Shown piece after piece: positions 7,248 through 15,508 of a DNA stretch of 40,580 nucleotides. This DNA is from Clostridia bacterium. GTDB lineage: Bacteria; Bacillota; Clostridia; UBA1381. Under the pieces are notes generated by a model that was not told where the DNA came from, did not search any database, and saw nothing but the letters and a program-made list of their open reading frames with translations. The stretch lies in the NCBI GenBank assembly GCA_022768695.1, contig JALEPO010000089.1:1-40580 (forward strand), read 5' to 3'. The translations under genes were made by a program, and so were the position numbers. Positions within the stretch are counted from its first letter, which is position 1. Every line of letters starts with the position of its first letter.

Positions 7248-8402
7248 ATGAAAACATTAATCAAAAATGCAGAAATACTTACAATGACCGGCAAAAATTA
7301 TAATGACGGCTGTATCCTTTTTGACGAAAAAATCATATATATAGGCGAAAACAAACCCTTTGAGGCAGACAAGGTCATTGACGCAAAAGGCAACATTGTA
7401 ATGCCGGGTTTAATTGACGCTCATTGTCATGTAGGTATGTTTGAGGATTCACTCGGTTTTGAAGGTGACGACGGCAACGAGGACAGCGATCCCGTAACTC
7501 CTCATCTCCGAGCGATAGACGCAATAAATCCATTCGACCGCGGCTTTGAAGAAGCGCGCGGCGCAGGTGTTACCACTGTAGTAACAGGTCCCGGCAGCGC
7601 AAATCCTGTAGGAGGACAATTTGCGGCGGTTAAAACATACGGCATATGCGTTGACGATATGATTTTAAAAGCGCCGGCAGCAATGAAATTTGCCTTAGGA
7701 GAAAATCCAAAGGCTGTATATAACGAAAAAAATCAGACGCCTGTTACGCGTATGGGAACCATGGCGCTTATCCGTGAGCTGCTGATTAAAGCACAGAACT
7801 ACAAAGAACAGCTTGACAGATACTACGAGGACGAAGATGATAACGAAAAACCCGAATTTGATATAAAGCTTGACGCAATGCTCCCTGTTCTCAGCCGTGA
7901 AATTCCGGTTAAAATTCATGCGCACCGCGCGGATGACATTTGCAGCGCAATACGGTTAGGCAAGGAGTTTAATATTGACGTTACTATTGAGCATTGCTCA
8001 GACGGCGACCGCATAGCGGATATTCTTGAACAGGAAAAGCTTCCAATAATGTTGGGTCCTACGCTTTCGGACAGAAGCAAGCCGGAGCTTAAAAATCTGA
8101 CATTTGATACATACAGAAATCTCTCGGAAAGAGGAATAGATGTTGCCATAATAACAGACCATCCGGAAATAACAATAGGTAATCTGCCATTATGCGCGGT
8201 AATGGCGGTAAAAAACGGCATGAACGAAGAAAAAGCTCTTGAAGCGCTCACTGTTACAGCTGCAAAAAACTGTAGAATTTCCGACCGTGTAGGAACGCTT
8301 GAAATCGGCAAGGATGCCGACTTATGCATATGGACAAAAAAACCTACCGATTTCAATGCCGAATGTATAAATGTGTTTATTGATGGTAAGCAGGCAAAAT
8401 AA
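7248..8402 (+). CDS. amidohydrolase family protein (imidazolonepropionase-like)
   Basis: The 384-aa protein is a metal-dependent amidohydrolase with a TIM-barrel core and a flanking beta domain. Visible metal and active-site motifs are HCH in LIDAHCHVG (about residue 62), HAHR (about residue 224), IEHCSDG (about residue 247) and the late TDHPE aspartate (about residue 304). The closing IGKDADLCIW motif is typical of imidazolonepropionase-like and D-aminoacylase-like enzymes. The substrate cannot be told from sequence. The start has AGAAAGG six bases upstream. The gene stands alone between a palindrome array and a terminator. No signal peptide is seen, so it is likely cytoplasmic. Confidence 0.85.
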   Translation: MKTLIKNAEILTMTGKNYNDGCILFDEKIIYIGENKPFEADKVIDAKGNIVMPGLIDAHCHVGMFEDSLGFEGDDGNEDSDPVTPHLRAIDAINPFDRGFEEARGAGVTTVVTGPGSANPVGGQFAAVKTYGICVDDMILKAPAAMKFALGENPKAVYNEKNQTPVTRMGTMALIRELLIKAQNYKEQLDRYYEDEDDNEKPEFDIKLDAMLPVLSREIPVKIHAHRADDICSAIRLGKEFNIDVTIEHCSDGDRIADILEQEKLPIMLGPTLSDRSKPELKNLTFDTYRNLSERGIDVAIITDHPEITIGNLPLCAVMAVKNGMNEEKALEALTVTAAKNCRISDRVGTLEIGKDADLCIWTKKPTDFNAECINVFIDGKQAK

Positions 8403-8427
8403 AAAGGTCCCTATCGGGACTGTCGTT

Positions 8428-8500
8428 CTGCTTAGCTCCACTCCGATAAGCGGACTTTCAATAGTATCGAAAGGTACTATTTCCTGATAAATAAGAAAAC
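8428..8500. repeat. degenerate intergenic repeat, copy A
   Basis: The sequence shares the ordered blocks GCTTxGCTCCxCTCC, CTTTC, CGAAAGGTACT and ACAAATAA/ATAAATAA with 40290-40366. The copies are diverged and non-coding. A small GTCCC / GGGAC hairpin lies just before it. Confidence 0.5.
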
Positions 8501-8531
8501 TTCTATTTTTACTGATGTGAGTTCAAACCAA

Positions 8532-8563
8532 AGGAGCCGCCGCATTTTGCGGCAGCTCTTTAT
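8532..8563. terminator. bidirectional terminator between the amidohydrolase and trmB
   Basis: GAGC and GCCGCA pair with TGCGGC and GCTC around a 3-base loop, with one internal mismatch. TTTATTATT follows on the plus strand. The hairpin touches the last codons of trmB on the other strand. Confidence 0.7.
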
Positions 8564-9339
8564 TATTCCTGTTTATTTGATTTTTCGTCATCAGGCTGTT
8601 TTTTAATTTTATCTATAAGCTCCGGAATTTTCGCTGCTGTTTCCTGAACCATGTCCTGCACAACCTCGGGCAGTGTAGGTTTTTTTCTTTCATCCTTCCA
8701 GCCTATATATACCGCCTCAACTCTGTAAATCGGCATACCCGCTTCTGAAAAACGCTTCTCATATTCCGTCATAACATTATCCTTATAATCTGAATTGTGC
8801 AAATCAAAGGAAATATTCTCAAGCTTATAATTCTCCTGTACAAAGGAATTAAGAGAAAATTCAAAAAGGGCGCGATTATCTGTTTTAAAATATATATAGT
8901 CGCCCTCATTAAGAACATTCTTATAGCGGTCAAGAAAACGCTTATGAGTAAGACGGCGCTTTGCCTGTTTTTTCTTCTTCCATGGATCGGAGAAATTAAG
9001 ATAAATTCTTTCAATTTCACCCTTTTCAAAAATATCCTCTATCTTTTCAGCGTCCATATCCATAAAAAATACATTTTTAAGCTCCGCGTCAACAGCCTTC
9101 TCCATAGCCATAACAATTACATCTTCAACCTTTTCAATGGCAATAAAATTAATTTTGGGATATTTTTTTGCCATTCCCGTTATAAAGCTGCCCTTGCCGC
9201 AGCCTATTTCAATATGAATAGGATTATCATTTCCGAAAAGCTCCTTCCACTTTCCCTTCCAATCCTCAGGATTTGGAATATGCACGCTGCTGCAGCGTTC
9301 CATACGAGCGTCAAGATTTTTCTTTTTTCTTACTCTCAT
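8563..9339 (-). CDS. trmB: tRNA (guanine-N7-)-methyltransferase
   Basis: TrmB uses SAM to make m7G46 in the variable loop of tRNAs. The 258-aa protein has the SAM-binding motif EIGCGKGSF (about residue 44) and the family signature NFSDPWKKK with the following RRLTHKRF. It also has YFKTDN. The last ~40 residues, a Lys/Glu-rich tail after ERKKPTLPE, extend beyond the usual ~215-aa core. The ATG overlaps the hisA stop by one base (TAATG), with GGAGG inside hisA, so it is translationally coupled as the last gene of hisZGA-trmB. Confidence 0.95.
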   Translation of the reverse strand: MRVRKKKNLDARMERCSSVHIPNPEDWKGKWKELFGNDNPIHIEIGCGKGSFITGMAKKYPKINFIAIEKVEDVIVMAMEKAVDAELKNVFFMDMDAEKIEDIFEKGEIERIYLNFSDPWKKKKQAKRRLTHKRFLDRYKNVLNEGDYIYFKTDNRALFEFSLNSFVQENYKLENISFDLHNSDYKDNVMTEYEKRFSEAGMPIYRVEAVYIGWKDERKKPTLPEVVQDMVQETAAKIPELIDKIKKQPDDEKSNKQE

Positions 9340-10064
9340 TATTTTACCTCCGCTTTAAGCATTTCTACTGCCTCGTCAAGCTTAACATCCCCCGTATACA
9401 AGGCGCGTCCGACAATAACACCCTCAACACCTGTAGGAATTAACGACTTGATATGCTCAATGCTTCCTACTCCGCCCGAAGCAATTATATCAGCTTTTAC
9501 GCTTGATACCATTTCCTTCATTGCCGCTGTGTTAGGTCCGGCAAGAGTTCCGTCTGTTGCAATATCGGTGTAAACTATAGTTGACACGCCAATATCAACC
9601 ATTTTTTTCGCAAATTCAACAGCTGTAAAATCACTTGTTTTTTCCCAGCCCTCTATTGCTACCATTCCGTCCTTAGCGTCAATTCCAATAACAATCTTCT
9701 CTTTGTGCTTATCAACCGCGCGCTTTACAAATTCACTGTCCGAAACCGCCTTTGTGCCTATGATTACACGGTTTATTCCACATGCCAGCTTCGCTTCAAT
9801 ATCCTCCATTGTACGAATTCCGCCGCCCGTCTGAACAGGTACGTTTACACTGCGGCAGATTTCCTTTATAATCTCCGCATTCACGCCATGCCCCTTAAGC
9901 GCCCCGTCAAGGTCAACAACATGGATAAATTCACCGCCTAAGCTTTCCCATTTCTTAGCCATATCCGCAGGACTGTTTCCGTAAACTGTAACATCAGAAA
10001 AACGTCCCTGCAAAAGACGAACGCAGTTTCCGTCTTTAATATCTATCGCCGGATAAATTCTCAT
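9339..10064 (-). CDS. hisA: phosphoribosylformimino-5-aminoimidazole carboxamide ribotide isomerase
   Basis: HisA opens the ribose ring of ProFAR in the fourth step of histidine synthesis. The 241-aa TIM barrel shows the catalytic aspartates in AIDIKDG (residue 8) and TDIATDGTLAGPN (about residue 129-135). Its two half-barrel phosphate sites are GGGIR and ASGGVG. GGAGG lies nine bases before the ATG. It follows hisG with one base between stop and start. The other histidine genes (hisB, C, D, F, H, I) are not in the window. Confidence 0.96.
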   Translation of the reverse strand: MRIYPAIDIKDGNCVRLLQGRFSDVTVYGNSPADMAKKWESLGGEFIHVVDLDGALKGHGVNAEIIKEICRSVNVPVQTGGGIRTMEDIEAKLACGINRVIIGTKAVSDSEFVKRAVDKHKEKIVIGIDAKDGMVAIEGWEKTSDFTAVEFAKKMVDIGVSTIVYTDIATDGTLAGPNTAAMKEMVSSVKADIIASGGVGSIEHIKSLIPTGVEGVIVGRALYTGDVKLDEAVEMLKAEVK

Positions 10065-10065
10065 A

Positions 10066-10707
10066 TTATTCCGCCTCCGTTAATTTAGTAAATTCTTCAA
10101 CAATATGCATGATACGTTCCTTTTCCATTTTCATGCTTACCTTGTTTACAACAAATCTTGCGCTTAACGGACAAACATCCTCAAGCACATCAAGACCGTT
10201 TTCCTTAAGTGTTTTTCCTGTTTCGACAATATCCACAATAACATCTGACAAGCCAACAAGCGGTGCAAGCTCAACAGAACCGTTAAGCTTTATAATATCA
10301 ATAGTCTGTCCCTTATCGTCCTGAAAATATTTAAGCGCAATATGCGGATACTTTGAAGCAACGCGAAGGTTTGTTATTTTATCAAGCTTCCCCTTTAGTT
10401 CAACAGGCCCGCAAACAGCCATCTTGCATTTTCCAAAACCCAAATCAACCATTTCATAAAGATTGCGGCATTCCTCAAGAATAGTATCCTTGCCGACAAT
10501 ACCTATATCCGCCGCGCCGTATTCAACATATGTAGGCACATCCGAAGCCTTAACAAGAATAAATTTCATCTTGTTTACCTCGTCGGTAAAAATCAGCTTT
10601 CTTGTTTTTTCTCTCATCTCGGCACAATCCATACCAATCTGTGTAAATATATCCATTGCAAGCTCGGCAAGTCTTCCCTTTGCCAAAGCGACAGTTAAAT
10701 ATCTCAT
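10066..10707 (-). CDS. hisG: ATP phosphoribosyltransferase, short form
   Basis: HisG joins ATP and PRPP in the first committed step of histidine synthesis. At 213 aa it is the short type, lacking the C-terminal histidine-binding domain, so it needs HisZ for activity and feedback control. The phosphoribosyl-binding motif is [13 protein letters not shown] (about residue 152). The N-terminus [10 protein letters not shown] is typical. It lies 25 bases downstream of hisZ, with AAAGGGAA as the ribosome binding site. Confidence 0.96.
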   Translation of the reverse strand: MRYLTVALAKGRLAELAMDIFTQIGMDCAEMREKTRKLIFTDEVNKMKFILVKASDVPTYVEYGAADIGIVGKDTILEECRNLYEMVDLGFGKCKMAVCGPVELKGKLDKITNLRVASKYPHIALKYFQDDKGQTIDIIKLNGSVELAPLVGLSDVIVDIVETGKTLKENGLDVLEDVCPLSARFVVNKVSMKMEKERIMHIVEEFTKLTEAE

Positions 10708-10732
10708 AATTCTGTTCCCTTTCTAAATAATA

Positions 10733-12064
10733 TCAGCAGCAGTCACAGTCGTGATGGTGATGGCCATCATGATGGTCATGACCGCAGCCGCAGTCGTCAT
10801 CACAACAGTCATCCTCATAATAGCCAAGAAATGCATTAGCTGTAGTTTCAATTATTTCCTGCTTTGTAAAATCCTTAATTTGCAGTTTTCCGTCAGGGAA
10901 CACTCTGAGCATACAGCCTATATCTGTTCTGTTAGAATATTCCTCCGCATCTCTGTAATCACCGTCGCCGATATACATTTCAACAAGACAGCCGTTTACA
11001 CGAAGATTATACGCAAGCTCATATGCAATGCCCTCGGCATTCTTCTCCGCAAAAATAAGCGATGCGGAAACACCCTCGGAAGCTTTTCTGCCAAGCGCCG
11101 TCATTATTCTGTTTATGCCTATCGCAACACCTACCGCACCCTTAGGCGCACCAAATCTGCCCATCAGCTTATCATATCTGCCGCCGGCACAAATAGGAAA
11201 TCCCACACCGTGAGTATAGCACTTGAATATTGAACCTGTGTAGTAATCTATACTTTGCAGCATACCCAAATCAATCGAAATATATTTTTCAAATCCATAC
11301 AGGCACAAAAGCTCATATATACGCTTAAGATTATCAAGCGCAAGCTTTGAGGTTTCATTAAGTCCGTTTACATATGCTTTTTCAATGGTGTTTAAATCGC
11401 CGAAAAGATACGGCAGCTCAATCATAAGATTTTTAATGTCATCATCTATGTCAAGCTTGTTTACAATAGTTTTAATTCCAACAGAGTCCTTTGAGTCAAT
11501 TCTTTCACGCAGCTTTTCAGTAAGCGCCTCATCAAGCCCTGCCTGTTCGACAAGACCGTTGAAGAAAGCAACCTGACCTATTTCCATTGAGAAATCCTCA
11601 ATTCCGACAGCCATAATCGCCTCTATCGCTGCTGATATAACCTCAGCGTCAGCAGCAGGTGAATATGAGCCTATAAGCTCTATTCCGCTCTGCGTAAACT
11701 CGCGTCTTCTCGCGCCCTGAGTCTGCTCCGCGCGGAAAACATTGCCAGTGTACATATAACGCAGCGGCATTACCTTATCAGCTTCCTTTGTTGCTGCCAT
11801 ACGCGCAATTGAAGTTGTAAAATCAGAACGGAGCGTAAGTATTCTTCCCTGCTCATCAAAAAACTTGAACATTGTTTCCTGAGAAATCTGTCCGCCTGTG
11901 CCAATATAACAATCATAGTATTCAAAAGACGGCGTTTCAACCTCCTTATAACCAATAGAGGTGAATACCGACCATATTGTACTTTCAATTTCTTTTTTTA
12001 TACTGCACTCCTCGGGCAGTATATCGTTTACACCATTAGGTGTATGCAGCTTCCAATCTGACAT
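10733..12064 (-). CDS. hisZ: ATP phosphoribosyltransferase regulatory subunit with metal-binding-type C-terminal tail
   Basis: HisZ is a catalytically dead relative of histidyl-tRNA synthetase that forms a hetero-octamer with short HisG and carries the histidine-feedback site. Class II motifs are visible (TLRSDFTTSIAR, RAEQTQGARRREF, GGRYDKLMGRFG). The adjacent short hisG supports HisZ over HisS. The core is about 417 aa. An unusual tail of ~26 residues follows, with seven Cys, seven His and about nine Asp (…CCDDDCGCGHDHHDG, then HHHHDCDCC). Such tails bind Ni, Co, Cu or Zn in proteins such as SlyD. Upstream lies a transporter under a NiCo riboswitch. The tail is visible; metal binding is inferred. 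Confidence 0.93.
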   Translation of the reverse strand: MSDWKLHTPNGVNDILPEECSIKKEIESTIWSVFTSIGYKEVETPSFEYYDCYIGTGGQISQETMFKFFDEQGRILTLRSDFTTSIARMAATKEADKVMPLRYMYTGNVFRAEQTQGARRREFTQSGIELIGSYSPAADAEVISAAIEAIMAVGIEDFSMEIGQVAFFNGLVEQAGLDEALTEKLRERIDSKDSVGIKTIVNKLDIDDDIKNLMIELPYLFGDLNTIEKAYVNGLNETSKLALDNLKRIYELLCLYGFEKYISIDLGMLQSIDYYTGSIFKCYTHGVGFPICAGGRYDKLMGRFGAPKGAVGVAIGINRIMTALGRKASEGVSASLIFAEKNAEGIAYELAYNLRVNGCLVEMYIGDGDYRDAEEYSNRTDIGCMLRVFPDGKLQIKDFTKQEIIETTANAFLGYYEDDCCDDDCGCGHDHHDGHHHHDCDCC

Positions 12065-12109
12065 ATTTTCTGTTTCCTTTCTGCTTTATCACTTTAGCAT
12101 AATAAAGTA

Positions 12110-12138
12110 ATTATACATTTATTTTTATATTTTGTCAA
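12110..12138 (-). promoter_or_regulatory. sigma-A promoter of hisZGA-trmB
   Basis: TTGACA and TATAAT are spaced 17 bases on the minus strand, giving a leader of only about 40 bases with no room for a T-box. It sits in the 100-base gap after the CDF gene, where no convincing terminator is visible. Confidence 0.82.
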
Positions 12139-12164
12139 GGGGTTAATGCGTAATTTCCCGCTGT

Positions 12165-13043
12165 TTACCCGATATTTTTTGGATTGACATGAACCATGCA
12201 ATGCTTCACATTAGGAAATGACTGTTCAATATTATCATGTACACGCTGTGCAATATCATGAGCCTTATATAATGTAAGATTTCCGTCAGCGCCTATCTCA
12301 ACATCCACATATACCTTTGAACCGAAAAGACGAGTTTTAAGATCATCAACAGACACAACACCCTCCTGCTTTTCTACCAGTTCACGAAGCTCACTGCAAA
12401 CGCTTTCGTCACAGGACTTATCAACAAGCTGATTTGTGGCGTCATAAAATATATCCCATGCCGCCTTTGCAATAAATATACAAATAATACCTCCGGCAAT
12501 AGGGTCACATATCGGTAAACCCAGACGCGCTCCCAAAATACCCGCAAATGAACCAATTGAAGAAAGCGCATCGCTTCTGTGATGCCATGCGTCAGCCATA
12601 AGCGCAGTAGAATTTATTTTCTTTGCGGCTCTTTTTGTAAAATGGAACATCCATTCCTTCACCGCTATTGAAATTACTGCGGCAACAAGCGCGAGTCGTC
12701 CCGGTGCCTGCAATTCACCGTAATTGCCGCCGATTATCTTCATAACAGCGCCGTAGCCTATTCCCAAACCGGTCGCAAAAAGCAAAACAGATAAGAGAAT
12801 TGAGAATATAGCCTCCATTCTTTCATGACCGTACTGATGTCCGCTGTCCGATTCACGCGCCGATATATTAACTCCGGCAATAACAGCTATCGTACTTACC
12901 ACATCAGACGCACTGTGTACCGCGTCCGAAACCATAGCGCTTGAATGAGCTATTAATCCCGCTATAAGCTTAAAAACAGAAAGAGCCATATTAACAGCAA
13001 TACTTATAACAGAAACACGATTTGCTATTTTTTTATTTTCCAT
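12165..13043 (-). CDS. cation diffusion facilitator (CDF) metal exporter
   Basis: CDF proteins are proton antiporters that export divalent metals. The 292-aa protein has about six hydrophobic segments and a C-terminal cytoplasmic domain (DLKTRLFGSKVYVDVEI). The transport site is the HD-HD type: SDAVHSASD in TM2 and ADAWHHRSD in TM5, each H-x3-D. The track starts three codons earlier; MENKK is preferred because AGGAG lies about eight bases upstream. The gene is preceded by a NiCo-type riboswitch, which points to Co/Ni (or Fe) export rather than Zn alone. A CzcD-like name would fit. Confidence 0.9.
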   Translation of the reverse strand: MENKKIANRVSVISIAVNMALSVFKLIAGLIAHSSAMVSDAVHSASDVVSTIAVIAGVNISARESDSGHQYGHERMEAIFSILLSVLLFATGLGIGYGAVMKIIGGNYGELQAPGRLALVAAVISIAVKEWMFHFTKRAAKKINSTALMADAWHHRSDALSSIGSFAGILGARLGLPICDPIAGGIICIFIAKAAWDIFYDATNQLVDKSCDESVCSELRELVEKQEGVVSVDDLKTRLFGSKVYVDVEIGADGNLTLYKAHDIAQRVHDNIEQSFPNVKHCMVHVNPKNIG

Positions 13044-13061
13044 AACTAACACTCCTTTACA

Positions 13062-13166
13062 TGAAAAATACCCATGAAACAGTTATATACTGTCCCACAG
13101 GTATATTATGCCCTGCTGCCGTATAAATACAGCCCGACTGACAAAATTAATTGCCGTCTGTTCAGT
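13062..13166 (-). promoter_or_regulatory. NiCo (czcD) riboswitch with attenuator
   Basis: Read on the minus strand, the leader has the conserved series GACGGCA, GTCAGTCGGGCTG, CGGCAGCAGGGC and CCTGTGGGACAGT. These match the NiCo/czcD riboswitch consensus as I know it. The final GGGACAGT can instead pair with ACTGTTTC just downstream, followed by GTATTTTT. That gives a terminator mutually exclusive with the ligand-bound fold, an ON switch. The family was described for Ni/Co and later reported to respond also to Fe(II). It sits between promoter and CDF gene. Confidence 0.85.
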
Positions 13167-13203
13167 TATATATAATATGTAATATTCATGGTAATTGACA
13201 ATT

Positions 13204-13232
13204 AGTATATAAAATTTTTTTCATTCTGTCAA
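13204..13232 (-). promoter_or_regulatory. sigma-A promoter of the CDF gene
   Basis: TTGACA and TATACT have a 17-base spacer on the minus strand, placing the transcript start about 30 bases before the riboswitch core. Confidence 0.8.
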
Positions 13233-13310
13233 GGGGGGTAATTGTAAACTTTTTAACAAAAAATCTTATGTTATGTCATAAAATATACTATATTTTAACC
13301 AAAATTGAAA

Positions 13311-13339
13311 TTGACAAACCAAAAAAATTATATTATAAT
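13311..13339 (+). promoter_or_regulatory. sigma-A promoter of the GltD-like gene
   Basis: TTGACA and TATAAT have a 17-base spacer. The short leader holds only a small GCCG / CGGC hairpin. The AT-rich 13233-13310 shows nothing else. Confidence 0.85.
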
Positions 13340-13400
13340 AGAATTAAATTAATATTCGCCGACTTATAGCCGGCTTAGAACATTTATCGGAGGTAAATCA

Positions 13401-14633
13401 ATGGCTCTTCATGTAATAAATGAGGCAAAACGTTGTCTTAACTGCAAAAAACCAATGTGTAGAACAGGGTGTCCTATAAATACACCTATTCCGGATATGA
13501 TACATACATTTTTAGAGGGTGATATAACAAAAGCAGGAGAAATGCTTTTTTCTAACAATCCTCTTTCAGTAATATGCTCACTTATATGCAATCACGAAAA
13601 CCAATGTGAAGGACATTGTGTTCTTAATAAAAAAGGCGCTCCGGTTCAGATAAGCAGCATTGAAAACTATATATCGGAAAATTATTTTGATAAGCTGAGT
13701 TTTGACAAAATTGAAAAGAACGGTATACGCGCCGGCATTATAGGCTCAGGCCCTGCCGGTATAACCATCGCAATTTTGCTTGCGCAGCGTGGTTATGATA
13801 TAACAATTTTCGAAGCAAGGGAAAAAATAGGCGGCGTGCTGCGGTATGGTATTCCTGAATTCAGACTTCCGAAATCACTTTTGGAAAAATACAAGGAAAA
13901 GCTTATGGAGCTTGGAATTAAAATTCGTCCTAACACATCAATCGGCACAACAATCAGTGTTGACGATATGTTCCGCGACGGTTACAGCGCTATATTTATC
14001 GGTACGGGCGTCTGGAAGCCAAACACGCTGCATATCAAGGGCGAAACTTTGGGAAATGTACATTTTGCAATTAATTATCTTACAAACCCGGATGTATATA
14101 ACCTCGGCGAAAGTCTGAATATTATAGGCGCCGGAAACTCCGCAATGGACGTTGCAAGAACAGCTTTAAGACACGGCTGTAAGAAAGTAACGGTATTCTC
14201 GCGAAGCGACCATCTTGCCGCAAGCGACCGCGAGGTTGAATATGCAAAATTTGACGGTGTTGATTTTGTTATGCACGTTGAGCCGGTGGAAATCACTGAA
14301 GAGGGTGTTGTATTTGTCGAGCTTGAATGTGATGGAAGAGGTCATCTCTATCCGATACGCGGCACTGAGGATTTGTATCCGGCTGATTCTACAATCATAG
14401 CAATCAGTCAGGGACCTAAGGACAGAATTGTTTCAACAACAACAGGTCTTGAGGTGAACGAAAAGGGGCTGCTTGTAACAAATACCTTCGGAGAAACTAC
14501 CCGTGACGGTATCTTTGCTTCGGGCGATGTTGTAAGAGGCGCTAAAACGGTTGTTGAGGCTGTAAATTATTCCAAGCAGGTTGCAGACGCTATGGATGAA
14601 TATATGCAAAGTCTGCATACTAAGGAAGAATAA
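13401..14633 (+). CDS. NAD(P)-dependent flavoprotein oxidoreductase, glutamate synthase small-subunit-like
   Basis: The 410-aa protein belongs to the GltD/NfnB/SudA-like family. An N-terminal Cys-rich domain, expected to hold two Fe-S clusters, has C12-x2-C15-x4-C20-x3-C24 and CSLICNHENQCEGHC. The FAD site is IIGSGPAGI (about residue 114). The NAD(P) site is IIGAGNSAMD (about residue 241). A C-terminal FAD motif GIFASGDVVRG closes the protein. No large glutamate synthase subunit is nearby, so it could act alone, serve a distant GltA, or pass electrons to another partner. GGAGG lies nine bases before the ATG. It has its own promoter and terminator. Confidence 0.88.
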   Translation: MALHVINEAKRCLNCKKPMCRTGCPINTPIPDMIHTFLEGDITKAGEMLFSNNPLSVICSLICNHENQCEGHCVLNKKGAPVQISSIENYISENYFDKLSFDKIEKNGIRAGIIGSGPAGITIAILLAQRGYDITIFEAREKIGGVLRYGIPEFRLPKSLLEKYKEKLMELGIKIRPNTSIGTTISVDDMFRDGYSAIFIGTGVWKPNTLHIKGETLGNVHFAINYLTNPDVYNLGESLNIIGAGNSAMDVARTALRHGCKKVTVFSRSDHLAASDREVEYAKFDGVDFVMHVEPVEITEEGVVFVELECDGRGHLYPIRGTEDLYPADSTIIAISQGPKDRIVSTTTGLEVNEKGLLVTNTFGETTRDGIFASGDVVRGAKTVVEAVNYSKQVADAMDEYMQSLHTKEE

Positions 14634-14676
14634 AAAATTTAAATATCGTTTCATTATGAAACACCTCCCAAAAAAG

Positions 14677-14706
14677 AAACAGGATGCCTAAAGCATCCTG
14701 TTTTAA
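14677..14706. terminator. bidirectional terminator
   Basis: A perfect 11-bp stem AAACAGGATGC / GCATCCTGTTT with loop CTAAA lies between the ends of the convergent GltD-like gene and rpsR. A/T runs are present on both sides. Confidence 0.85.
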
Positions 14707-14713
14707 AATTCAA

Positions 14714-14959
14714 TTATTCAGCAACGAAAGGCAATAATGCAACTATTCTTGCACGCTTGATAGCTGTTGTAAGCTGTCTCTGGTGCTTTGCACAGTTACC
14801 GCTGATACGTCTTGGAACAATCTTGCCTCTCTCAGATACATATCTTCTTAGCTTTGCTGTATCCTTGTAATCAATATGCTCTACCTTATCTACACAGAAC
14901 ATACAAACCTTTTTCTTAGGTCTTCTTGCTCTCTGTGGTCTGTCATTTCTTTCAGCCAT
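14714..14959 (-). CDS. rpsR: 30S ribosomal protein S18, zinc-ribbon form
   Basis: S18 pairs with S6 on the platform of the small ribosomal subunit. From the start chosen here (MAERND, nine bases after AAGGAGG) it has 81 aa. The track's MIRRKT start lies upstream of that site. CMFC and the later NCAKH supply the four ligands of the zinc-binding C+ form. It ends the rpsF-ssb-rpsR operon. Confidence 0.96.
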   Translation of the reverse strand: MAERNDRPQRARRPKKKVCMFCVDKVEHIDYKDTAKLRRYVSERGKIVPRRISGNCAKHQRQLTTAIKRARIVALLPFVAE

Positions 14960-14998
14960 GATGGTTTTCCTCCTTATCAAGATTTATCATTGTTTCAA

Positions 14999-15505
14999 TT
15001 AAAACGGCAAATCATCCTCGGAGCCGTCAAAATCCGCAAACCCCGACGAATCAAAATCGTCAAAGTTCGGTTCTGCACCCGGTGCCGGAGCTGGAGCGTT
15101 AAACCCGCTGCCCTGATATGAATTCTGATAGCCGTTCTGGTTTTGGTAACCGCCGCCTGTGTTTGTTCTTGCACCTGAGCCTGTTTCAGCCTTCGAGCCG
15201 GTAAAATACGCCTCGTCAACAACTACTTCAGTAGCATACTGTCTTTTGCCGTCCTGACCATCCCAGCTTCTTGACTGGATACTGCCTACAACAGCAATCA
15301 TACTGCCCTTCTGAAAGTAACGTGCAATAAACTCACCTGTCTGACGCCATGCAACGCAGTTTATAAAATCAGCCTGACGCTGTCCGTCCTTGCCGGAAAA
15401 ACGTCTGTCAACTGCGATTGAAAATCTTGCAACGCTTACACCGTTAGGCGTCTGACGCATTTCAACATCGCGTGTTAGCCTTCCCATTAAAATTACTTTG
15501 TTCAT
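14999..15505 (-). CDS. ssb: single-stranded DNA-binding protein
   Basis: SSB coats single-stranded DNA in replication and repair and recruits partners through its acidic C-terminal tip. The 168-aa protein has an OB fold at residues 1-110 (MNKVILMGRLTRDVE ... INCVAWR). A Gly/Asn/Gln-rich linker follows, then the intact tip DDLPF. It starts three bases after the rpsF stop and lies in the conserved rpsF-ssb-rpsR order. Confidence 0.97.
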   Translation of the reverse strand: MNKVILMGRLTRDVEMRQTPNGVSVARFSIAVDRRFSGKDGQRQADFINCVAWRQTGEFIARYFQKGSMIAVVGSIQSRSWDGQDGKRQYATEVVVDEAYFTGSKAETGSGARTNTGGGYQNQNGYQNSYQGSGFNAPAPAPGAEPNFDDFDSSGFADFDGSEDDLPF

Positions 15506-15508
15506 CGC

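Noticed and set aside
6977-7294. 105-aa minus-strand ORF upstream of the amidohydrolase
   Set aside because: It is built from the REP-like palindromes and has no coding signature.
8797-9573. 258-aa plus-strand ORF
   Set aside because: It is the antisense shadow of trmB and hisA, both of which are firmly identified.
10708-10732. Transcription attenuator between hisZ and hisG driven by the His codons
   Set aside because: The 25-base gap holds only a ribosome binding site; no terminator hairpin is present.
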